Shown piece after piece: positions 21,251 through 33,200 of a stretch of 60,000 nt of DNA. The DNA comes from Bolinopsis microptera. Its lineage: Eukaryota > Ctenophora > Tentaculata > Lobata > Bolinopsidae. The stretch lies in contig NC_087080.1 of the NCBI RefSeq assembly GCF_026151205.1, positions 13,527,337-13,587,336 on the forward strand, read 5' to 3'. Below the pieces are notes generated by a model. It ran no database searches. It was not told the DNA's origin and saw only the letters and a list, made by a program, of their open reading frames with translations. Numbering within the stretch: the stretch's first letter is position 1; each line of letters begins with the position of its first letter. Position numbers and translations under genes: made by a program.

Positions 21251-24200
21251 ATGGAGCGTCCTTCTTCCGGTGAGAGAAATATTACAGTTTCTTCAAAACA
21301 AGTTATAATTGACCTGTCCAGTCTTAGTTTTCCATAACTCATAAGTTAATATTTCTGTGCGAACATTTTAAGGTTAACAATATTAAACCCAGTTCACGTT
21401 GGTGATCTTAATTATCATGATTTTCAACTTATCTTATTAATATCATTAATATAAACCAACTTATCATTATACTTAGCACTTACTGAATAGATTTTTCTTC
21501 AGTGCCAGCAGGGCTTCATCTCCCTCGTCCGCCATCCCCCTTCATGAACCGAGGAAATGCGGTTGGAAAGGAGGAAACTTCCAAGGTTATCATTAACGCA
21601 ACATATTATCTGTTTGTCATCATTTATTTACTAGATATGCTAAATCTAATCCACAGTTTGCCCCACACTAGATATATGCTAAATCTAATCCCCAGTTTGC
21701 CCCACACTAGATATGCTAAATCTAATCCCCAGTTTGCCCCACACTAGATATGCTAAATCTAATCCCCAGTTTGCCCCACACTAGATATGCTAAATCTAAT
21801 CCCCAGTTTGCCCCACACTAGATATGCTAAATCTAATCTCCCAGTTTGCCCCACACTAGATCTCTAGATATGCTAAATCTAATCCCCCAGTTTGCCCCAC
21901 ACTAGATATGCTAAATCTAATCCCCAGTTTGCCCCACACTAGATATGCTAAATCTAATCCCCCAGTTTGCCCCACACTAGATATGCTAAATCTAATCCCC
22001 AGTTTGCCCCACACTAGATATGCTAAATCTAATCTCCAGTTTGCCCCACACTAGATATGCTAAATCTAATCCCCCAGTTTGCCCCACCACAGCTGATGGC
22101 AGATCTGAAGAAAGCGAACTTTAGTCTGAAGCTGAAGATATATTACCTGGAGACAACTCTGAGCAAAGTGTCCGGAACAGAACAGTTTGATGTCCTCACT
22201 GAGGTTTCAATGAGTATAAATAAATCATAAGTACCATGGCAACAGTTATATTACCACACATTTAAATGGAATTTTTCCCATATATATAACATATTTGTCT
22301 AGGACGTTTGACAGTTTGGGAAAAACACTTACGACATTGATAGTCATTCAAATAGAATTAATAACTTTTTCATGTTTGCAGACTTTTGAGTTCGCTTTTA
22401 TATAAATTAAAAAATTATCATACTTTTCTTGTATATATTATAGTATGAGATGTTAAAGTTGTACTACATATGTATCTACATATGTACTACAATGTGCCTT
22501 TGTTTTTTAATGATTTTCTGATAAATCCATCCTTCAGAATGTTCAGCTAAAAGTTGAAAAAGAAAATCTGGCAAAAGAATTATCTACAAACAAGGAGCTC
22601 CTCATAAAAGCCTCGTAAGTTGACCCAAAAACTATTATTTTAAGAGAAGACTTGTGTTATAACTTAGATATATAATGTAAGTGACTTCTGTTTGAGGCGT
22701 GTAACATGCTCGCTATCAACCGATCTATTGTCCTTGATTTGAGCTGGGCAGTGTTTTAATCATTTGCACGTCGAAAATCTTCGATGATTGTTCAAATGTG
22801 ACAACTACAAGTGGCCTTTAAGTTTAAGACTGGATTCCTAGGTTTATTGTCAAAATTCATTCGTTTATTGAAAAAGTATAATGTAAACACTCTAGTTCTT
22901 ATCAGTTATCGCTGCTAACCAAGCATGAGCAAATACTGTTAGATCCAGCTTGATAGTTCTCAAATAAGATTATAATCAATTTAACATAATATATAACATA
23001 AAGTATAGAGTATTCATATTGTATAAAGTATTGAGTATAAGACTACATTGTGCCACTCTACAAGGTGAAGGATTTACAGTAACGGTTGACGTGTCCCACA
23101 TTCACTTGGTACACCCACACTGCACACATCACACTGCACAGTGTGTGGCTGCTGCTTGAGACCTGTTAAAACATGCCCCACTCGTCACCTCACTGCTACT
23201 GTATCCATATACTCTACATCTGAAAATAATGGTGTAATCTGACATGCAGGAATCATCATTTTTGACATGATTAGACGAGATTAGGAGAGTTTTATTGGCC
23301 CTGATGTGTTGTTTGATTATGTAACGAGCTGTTCTATTGGAAATGGAAAATATTGTGATTGAAAGAGTGTTCTAGTGGTTGGAAACTTAGTAATGTTTTA
23401 CCGTCTACATAACCACAATCAAATCAAGTTGTAATGACATAAACATAATCTCACGTCATCATAAATATGGGGGGGGGGGTCAGGGGTGTCACGTCCGTCT
23501 ATGTCCGCTTGTCTCATAGAATCCAAAAAGGACAGGACATAGGCGGACATAGGCGGACATAGGCGGACATAGACGGACATAGGCGGACATAGGCGGACAT
23601 AGGCGGACATAGGCGGACATAAATGGACACCTAAATTGCTAAATAAAATGTTAAATTTTTGCTGTTATAGGGGGGATCATGTTTTTGTCCGTTCGGTACC
23701 CTATATTTTCAAAACGGACAAAAAATAGAGCGGACAAAAACGGACAAAAATGGACAAAAACGGACAAAAATGGAAATAACATTTAGATGCTTCCTCCTCC
23801 TACTCTTCCTCCTCCTCCCCCTGGGTCTTCCTGATCTTCCTCAGTCCTCTTCCTCCTCCCCTCCTCAGTCCTCCTCCTATTCCTCCTCCTCGTCCTCAGT
23901 CCTCCTCATCAGTCCTCAACAGTCCTTCTCCTCCCCAGTCCTCCTCCTCCTCCTGAGTCCTCCTCCTGGGTCCTCCTCCTCCTGGGTCCTCCTCCTCCTC
24001 TTCATCCTCCTCAGTCCTCCTCCTCATCCTTCTCCTCAGTCCTCCATCCTCCTCCTCAGTCCTCCCCCAGTCCCCCTCCTCCTCCTCCTATTCAGTCCTC
24101 CTCCTCCTCCTCCTTCTCAGTCCTCCTCCTCCTCCTGAGTCCTCTTCCTCCTCCTCTTCCCTCTCAGTCATCCTCCTCAGCCATCCTCCTCAGTCCTCCT

Positions 24201-27200
24201 CCTCAATCCTCCTCCTCCTGGGTCCTCCTCCTCATCTTCATCCTCCTCCTCTTCCTCCTCGGTCCTCAGTTCTCCTCCTTCTGGGTCCTCCTCCTCATCC
24301 TTCTCATCAGTCCTCCTCCTCCCCAGTCCTCTCCCAGTCCCCCTCCTTCTCCTCCTCCTATTCAGTCCTCCTCCTCCTCCTCCTCCTCAGTTCTCCTCAG
24401 TCCTCCTTCTCATTTCTCCTAAGTCCTCCTCCTGAGTCCTCCTCCTGAGTCCTCCTCCTCTTCCTTCTGAGTCCTCCTCCTGAGTCATCCTCCTCCTCCC
24501 TCTCAGTCATCCTCCTCAGTCATCCTCCTCAGCCATCCTCCCCAGCCATCCTCCTCAGCCATCCTCCTCAGTACTCCTCAGTCCTCCTCCTTCTCAGTCA
24601 TCGTCAGTCCTCCTCCTCAGTCCTCCTCAGTCCTCCTCCTCCTCCTGAGTCCTCCTCCTCCTCCTCCTCCTGGGTCCTCCTGGGTCTTCCTGATCCTCCC
24701 CAGTCCTCTTCCTCCTCTCCTCCTCAGTCCTCCTCCTACTCCTCCTCCTCGTCCTCAGTCCTCCTCATCAGTCCTCAACAGTTCTCCTCCTCCCCAGTCC
24801 TCCTCCTCCTCCTGGGTCCTCCTCCTGGGTCCTCCTCCTCCTGGGTCCTCCTCCTCCTGGGCCCTCCTCCTCCTCAGTCCTTCTCCTCCTCCTCCTCAGT
24901 CCTCTTCCTCCTCTTCCTCCTCTTCCTCCTCTTCCTCCTCTTCCTCCCTCTCAGCCATCCTCCTCAGTCCTCCTCCTTCTCAGTCCTCCTCAGTCCTCCT
25001 CCTGAGTCCTCCTCCTCCTCAGTCATCCTCCTCAGTTCTCCTCCTCCTCCTAGGTCCTCCTTCTGGGTCCTCCTCTTCCTGGGTCTTCCTGATCCTTCTC
25101 CTCCCTCTCAGTCATCCTCCTCAGTCATCCTCCTCAGTCATCCTCCTCAGCCATCCTCTTCAGCCATGCTTCTCAGCCATCCTCCTCAGTACTCTTCAGT
25201 ACTCTTCAGTACTCTTCAGTCCTCAAAATGTTTGTCCGCTAATGTCCACCAATGTCCGCTAATGTCCACCAATGTCCATCCAAGTCCGCCAATGTCCGTC
25301 CGGGTCCGCCAATGTCCGTCCAAGTCCGCCAATGTCCGTCCGAGTCCGCCAATGTCCGTCCGAGTCCGCCAATGTCCGTCCGTGTCCGCCAATGTCCCAA
25401 AAAACACGTCCGTTGTCTCATAGAATCCAAAAAGGACAGGACATAGGCGGACATAGACGGACATGACACCCCCCCCCAATATGTCAACAAAGTTAAGCAG
25501 AGAAGAAGAAAAATTATCTTGCTATATAGCTCATAACTAGGGAGGATTTTAAAGTTTCCGAGACATTGATAGAGTTAACTTCCTTGGTGAGCAGGTGCCA
25601 TAACTTGGCTGCTTTCACTCCAAAAGAGTCTTCTTAGTGGGTCGAAAGAAGAATTGTGCCTTTTCATTAAATGTAGGCACAGTAGCTTTTACGCCGTCCC
25701 GAGAGCTTAAACTGTATGTTGATGATGTTAGGAACTAGTCCATTCATCATCTTCCATGTATGGATTAAAATGAATCACTCTCTGCGTCTCTGCAATGATA
25801 TCCAGTTTCTGCAGGAATACCCAGTAATCAAGATTCTGGCAGCCACTGATCCGACGAGTTTGGATTATTTCAATAGTTTTAATATCTAATGATTTTGTAT
25901 TCTGTAAGACTTATCGTCGTCCTACGGGCTACGTCAAAATACCTGTAGACAAAGTGTTGCCGCAACTTTATTGGCCAAGTACTACAAGAATAGTTAGTCT
26001 AGGATCCGTATCTTCTATTAACGTCACGCATCCTGGTGCTGGGATAGAAGTTACACTGTATTATAATATTAATATTTGGATATAAATAGATCTGATGAAA
26101 GTTTGAGCGAAGGTCCGTAATTTGAGGTACGGATATGTATCTAAATATTATGTAGATATGTCTAGATACGGTTTAAATGTGTGCAGTTTGTGTGCGAATA
26201 GGGTATACTGCGATATAAAAGAACCTCTATAATATTCTGCTATATTATACTTGATAGGGTATAAAAGTACCTCTATATTCTGCTATATTATAGGATATAA
26301 AATATTAAAAGAACCTCTATATTGAACTTGTTGAGCAGCCAGTATATGTGGAGAGATCTATACGCCACGTTAATAGGATCCTAACATTTAAACAATAGAT
26401 CTCTCACTACAACCAATGCAACACCAATATTGTTGCTAGGGAACAGGGTCGACATACTTTTGTTATCTGCACACACACACACACACACACACAATCGTGG
26501 GACAATAGTGGCTAACAAGAGTTGTGTTTTAACGTCTGTTAATTATGAGTCCTCTGTCACACTTCGGACTAAATCAGGTCCAATCCTGCTTTTAGTGTCC
26601 TGTGTGACATATCAATTGTATATGATCAGCTGGGTAAATATCCTGGTCCAATTTAAACTGGTATCGTGGCATTACGTAATACAGTGGTACGCCACAAAGT
26701 ACGCCTCATAGTACGCCCCATAGTACGCCTCACAGTACGCCTCATAGTACGCCCCATAGTATGCCCCATAGTACGCCTCATAGTGCGCCCATAGTACGCC
26801 CCATAGTACGCCTCATAGAACGCCTCATAGTACGCCCCATGGTACACCCGTCACGATTGAGTCTGAGATTAGCCAGAACTAACCGCTTGAATTAGTCAAA
26901 GCCAGTCGCAACTTTTCAGCGATATCATCAGGGATTGTAATACGTGAAGAGAACTTGAAGCCTGGAGAATGTTTAATCTGGAAGTGAGCCATGAAGACAT
27001 GGTGGTTGCATGAATTAATATCACGAGTGTACTGTGTAGTCTCGGATCTTGTAGTCTCATTTTACTGTTCTAGACCAAATTTGGTACTCAAAGAATCTAG
27101 TAAACAAAGGCCTCTACTTATTTTAATAGTTCAATGTAAGTTAATGTCTCCGTGTAGTGTTGTTTCCCCAATGCGATGTCATCCTATGAATTGATTACCC

Positions 27201-30200
27201 GATTAGCCGTCCTGTCCAATGTGTCCCTCAACTTTGTTAGCTAGTAAAATAGCACTGTGCAGTCAACTAAACCAAATTATATAATAGCCTAAATTCATAG
27301 GGACGTGACATGCAGGGTCATTGGCTAATTACAATCACGTGACCTTTTTCCTGGCATCTTATTAGTCTTCTCTCCTTGCTGTCCGATCCAGCGCTACGAA
27401 AATTTTACCGAGCATCAGTATATTGACTCGTGGTATTGTGTATCTTAGTGTACTTGTGTGTGTTTGGAATTGTATTAGAGCTGGTCTGGTTGAGTTGTTA
27501 CTGAAATCATCTCGTTTAAACGCTATACAGGGATAGCTAGAGGTGGAAGGAGAGGAAAAGAGGGCCTTTTTCTTGTTACATGTCGTATGACTTGGCTTTT
27601 CGTTTGATCAACGACAATTGGTTTCAAACGGGACAGGAACTTTATAACCCTTATCATGTGGTACAGGGAGAGTTTGATAATCCTGCCCACGGGTAAATTA
27701 TATTACTTTGTTTTGTGTTTGATTCTATGTTGATTAGGGGTATTTAGTGTGTGTTATGTTGAGGTAATTGGCTAATTAGCGTGTATGTGTGTGTGCCCTA
27801 TTTTGCATAATTATAAATTATTCAATACACACTGATGAGATATTCTGGTGTCTTTGTTTTTAAGTTTCCTCCCCTACATGCACTTCAGTTACCATATGAG
27901 TGAGATCCGTAATTCCAGCCTTTCAGACCACGTCTTATCATATCTTCCAATAGATGACAGTCTTCCAGTAAACGATAGTTTTTAATAAGCATGACAAAGT
28001 TAATACTTCAATACGGTTAATTAATCATTAATCATTAATCATATTTAATAAGTATAGTGTCCTACTGACTGGTACAGGTATTATAAAAGAACTAATTTAA
28101 CCGAATCTAATGAGATTTCAATTGACAATATAATGCTGACAGCATCGTAATCCCTTGGGGATAAATTTAAAGCAATGCATGGCTGTCAACAAATACAACT
28201 GTCAATATCACACCGAGTTTATAATCAATCTGTCATGAATACTTGACTGTATATTGGTATCAAATCAAATCAAATAATAACGCCACAAACGTCATCACTC
28301 GTCACCATACAAATTTCTACAAACATATTTGTATTAAACACATCTTGCTGTTTTAAAACTTGGCTTTATTTCAGATCTGTGGTGGACAGCTTATCTTCAA
28401 ACCAAGGGAACCAACAAAAGGTCAGTACGTATAGTTCGTGGTGAATTTGATTATATTGAATTCACCAAATATTAGCTGTTTGAGACGAAGTTTTTGTCTT
28501 CCTGTAACTATTGTAGATGCCATAAAACCAGATTTAGTTAGCTGTGTTATGTAGAAATGGAAACCTTAGTCCTTACAACCTTAGTTCCTCACTTGACGAC
28601 ACAGTGAACCCTGCTGCTCCAGCAGCTCCAGAAGTTAAGCTGCCGTTTGAATTTTGGTTTTATAAAAGCCGTAGAGAAACAGATTTAACCGGTTACCTGA
28701 GGATGAATTTCGATATTTCTCGCCCTTGCATGGCGACCAAACCTTACAATTTGCCGCCCTCTGTTCGAAGAAACGTAGCGCGCGGCGCCAATCGGTATGC
28801 TTCTGTTAAAAGTTTTTCGCGCTCGCAGTTACTACGACTTCCGAAAATTTGACGAAAATTCGTGCCAAATTTGGCTAAAACGCAATCAGCTAATTATAAT
28901 CAATCTATAATACGACCTTTTGTGTCGACAGTTTTTTGGTTTGAACGTTGTGAGCGTGTTTCTGGCCGATATATACCATAGCATGTGTCATCCAATACGA
29001 ACGCACCATGGAGTTATTGTGGCGGGAAATTTAAACACGTGGGAAATATTTTCCGATATAAACAAGGCCGAAGGAGCTTTGTTGACTTTATTAATCATCG
29101 AATTTATTGAATACTTCATACCATATGCTTATTTGTAATTGTTCATTATAAATACACAGGACAATAACTTATAATTTCAAATTTCCCAATCTCTAAATTC
29201 CGCATCGTCTCAACTCTTAGACCCGTGACTACACCAGCATCATGGAAATGGTCCAACCTTTCTACTATACCTAATCAATGCATCGAATTTTATATCATCA
29301 AAAGCATTTACTAATTTTATAAGGCTGTAACACATCGTTAGATTGTTGCGATTGTAGCATTATCGTTAAACGGGTCCAATAAATTCATAACAGACTTCAA
29401 ACACAATTTTATGCTTTACATGGGACTGTTTATTATGCTGTTTTTTCTTTACATTCAGCTTTGCGCAGTGGCATTACCATAGTTAATGAGGTCCAACCGA
29501 GACGTGGTTATTGCTAGTTGAAAACTAATCCCAATATCCCGCTATTGCGATCTTTCATTAGAGAGCTCTAGCAATTTTTCCTGGGCTGCTGGTCAGCCCT
29601 TCCTTAAAACTTAGAACTTGACATGACTAGCCGTTTTCATCACTAGTTTAGCGAATATTTGTTGCCGTTTTATATTATATCTTGTCTTGTCTGAGATCAT
29701 ATTAATTATACCGAATTTCTCGTCAGTGATTGTTTTTTTGACTGTCAATGAAGCAAACTCAATTAGAATTATGATCATGAACTTTTTTGTTGTTTTGTAG
29801 AATCTAAGAAGCTCGATTACGTTTAAAATGTGGTAAATATAATTCAGTAAATTTCTATCAGCAAACTGCAAAAATCATCTGAACAACAGTTCGACTTTGA
29901 AACCATTGAGAAGCAAACCACTAACGATATACTTAATATGATGATTGAATTTTAAAACAACTATCATGGCATTCAAGTTCGTGTGTTTATTTGTGTGATT
30001 TAGTTTGTTGACAAGCAAAACCACTTATTTGAAGATCAGATAACTCTGAATGGTAGATAATAATGAAGATATCTTAATAGAACTTACTATGTGAGACTAA
30101 ATTCCTTGCAGTGGCTATTACCAGCGGTTTAGCGGTTACATAATATTAAAATAGCCAAATGACATGAACTTAAAATAATGCGATGAAAAATCGACTTGAA

Positions 30201-33200
30201 GTTGAGATGGTACATTAACAAGTAGAGATGGTACATTAACAAGTAGTACAAAGTTATCTGTTGGAGTTGGAAATACAGCATGTCACTTTAGAATTGGAGT
30301 TTTATATTTTCAGAAAATTTCTAGAAATTAAACAGATTCTTATTCAAGAAGAATGTTAATATCGAGAATGATTTTTTAAAGAAATTTGAAGATTTGTAAC
30401 CTCGTACATTGTACTCATAAAACCTAGTTCCGACTAACATTCATCAGACACTTCAACTCTAACATTTTCTACCCATTTCCTGATCTCATCATACCGTTTT
30501 GCGAATACCTCAGACTCTTACGTTGTCTAGAACCGCTAGGATTGAGCACCACTGAGCCTTGAACAGAGGTTAAATGTAACACTTTAAACAGCTCTGTCTT
30601 GAGTTCGCTGCTCCTCAACACAATGATCAGTGGATTAATAGCTGCGTTAACAAGAGGTAGTGTTAAGAGAAACAGAGGGTAGAGATTCTTGTTGACATCC
30701 TCGTTTATCCTTTTATCAAGGATGAGTGAGATGATGATTTTTGCAACTAACTGGTAAAGTGTTGAGAGACTTGTGCACAGTACAAACAGAAATGTGATGC
30801 AGGTAACGGTTATGGTGACGTATATTTTGCGGGCAGCTGATTCGTTGTTTGGGGCTGGTTTTCTGAGAGATCTTACCAGAATAACAAGACACACCAGACT
30901 CAGAATACAGGGGATGATAAAGGGTATCAAATTGAGGATGAACCCAACTATTAATCCGTAGTATGTTTTGATTCCCTTTTTCTTGTTCGGTGAATCGTAT
31001 TTCTTGTAGAAAATTCCAGCAATTTCCAATCCAAGCTGTCCATATGACATGGAGAAAGCCTTTTTATGTATGTGAGGTCTGGAACTAATCCCGTGATACT
31101 CGAATGCAGCAACAGGAACCCACAAAAGAATATAAAAAGCAACCGAGGACACTGCAAGCTTCATGTTGATTCTATAGAAGGGGAGTTTGGCTTTGACAGT
31201 CCTCGCAACACATAACACAGCATTAACGAAGGTTGATACTCTGTAGAACAAGTTCCAAAGTATAGTAACCACAACTAGGGCTTTGTTTTCTATCATATCT
31301 GGTTCAATGACTGTCTTCTCCCAATACTGTTTGATGATTAGAGCTGATTCGATGACGACGGACATGGCCATGAGTCCATCACTGCTAGACATCAGAAAGA
31401 ACATGCATGGTACAAATTTCCTGAACTGATTTCTATAATGATTCACGACAAAAAGGTTTAGAAGTATGATGGGAACGCAGAGGATTAAGTTCGTTATGGT
31501 GAATGAAAGTCTTGAGATGTTGATTGCGTCTTCAGGTTTATTCCCAGATTCTGATAAGTTGACTCGCAGATTCATTGTGTGAATTTGATTCCTGATAATA
31601 TAAGGTGTGAAGTGACAATTTTCAACAGAGTTAAAGATAATGATTGTATAATTTGCGTCAACTATACTATGTTGAAATGAATGTTCAAAAAATAATGTAG
31701 CAGCACATTATCGGATGTACAAGCAGATTCTGAATATCTTAATAGCAAAACTAATTAGGTGACACAGTCAAGCAATGATGGAGCTGATGTCTGAAAAGTG
31801 TCGAATAGTGAACTAAAGTGCTTGATGATTAGTGTCCAAAATTTCTAGCTGCGAAGAAAAGCAAACGCTCTTTTAAAGTTATGAAAAGATACCGCCGCGA
31901 CGTTTCAATACTTTGAACAACGTTTGAAACGTTTCTTGACTAAACCTAGCTCCAACCTGTAATTTATGTCTTTTTGCCAAAAGATTCCAATTTCTTTTTC
32001 AACTCTACGAATACCCAGGAGTCATCTCCAACAAAAACTTGTATAAACGCTGCAATGCTGAACCATTGTCAGGAAAATTGGCCCGTAGTCGGTGGAGAAT
32101 GTTAGGACATGTTTTGCGGGGTTCTGTTGACGGACCAGCGTTTTCTTCCCTCATTTTTGCCATCAATACACTGGACTTACCAGGGAGAAGAGGAAGACCC
32201 CAAAGCAATCTATTCTCGATGATTGTGCATGATTTATGGACACGTTCATTGAAGTTTGAGGATATTGGTAAATATTAGTGACCCTACTGAATGGCACGAT
32301 GATGTAAAATGTGTCACACTATGAAACTATATAAACCCTCAATGGTTAGGATAATCGTTTCATCCTCTAGATAAACTTTGTCGCATAACGATATCTTTAT
32401 CAGACGATAAGATATCGCTTAAATGCGGCCGGCAGTGAGTTGTAAACTTTGTCACACTATAAAAACGTGACGGAGTTTATATGGACCCCTTGTTGCCGTG
32501 TTTGACCAAATTTTCGAATTTTAAATTCATAGAATAGCTGTATATGACTATTATCTACATATTTAGCGACTTTTTTCCTTAAATGGTAGCACCATGTAAA
32601 CTCCGTCACACATTTAATAAATTTATATGAGGGATGTTTATGACATCCTGACAAGAAATCCCGAATAGTCTAGCATTATTTTGTGAGCTGAATGTGTTTG
32701 GAATTGTTCACATATTTCATTGTTATAGGCAAATACAAATACAGAAGGCAGAAATAGGTAAATTTAGTCACATAAATTTGTATGATATCTCAACATGTGT
32801 GAAATTGAGTAAATATTAGTATACCAACTTAAACACCCTATATTACGTACTATGGATCAATTAACAATATTTCAACCATACGCCGGTCATATAAATTATT
32901 ATATGGCAGTGATATGTTAACATTGGATAAATTTCAACACCTGAACAGGGTAAAAATTTGTAAATTTCGTCACAAAAAAAATATTATAACTTTATTTGCT
33001 CCGTGTTGGCAAAATAACTAATTTATCGACATAGTGATGGTGATAAAGTAACATTATATACTAATTGAGGTATGATTCTTCAAAATAGGGGCAAGAAATG
33101 TAAATTTCGTCACATCAGCCATTGCATTAGTTAGTTAGATTTTCTTTCATATCAACTGCCCTTATTATAGTTGGAATGGATTTATACAGGAAATATAGAA

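Noticed and set aside
21634-22085. CRISPR-like regular repeats
   Set aside because: Units are contiguous with no unique spacers, in an intron of an animal gene; it is a minisatellite. The same applies to 58974-59116 and 38414-38714.
23770-24138. 122-codon Ser/Pro/Leu-rich open frame
   Set aside because: Product of the CTC-rich tandem tract; no start context, no domain, and all frames stay open for the same reason.
25166-25490. Several overlapping frames on both strands with MSANV/VRQCP or WRTRTDIGG repeats
   Set aside because: They encode the 20-bp satellite in every frame; not proteins.
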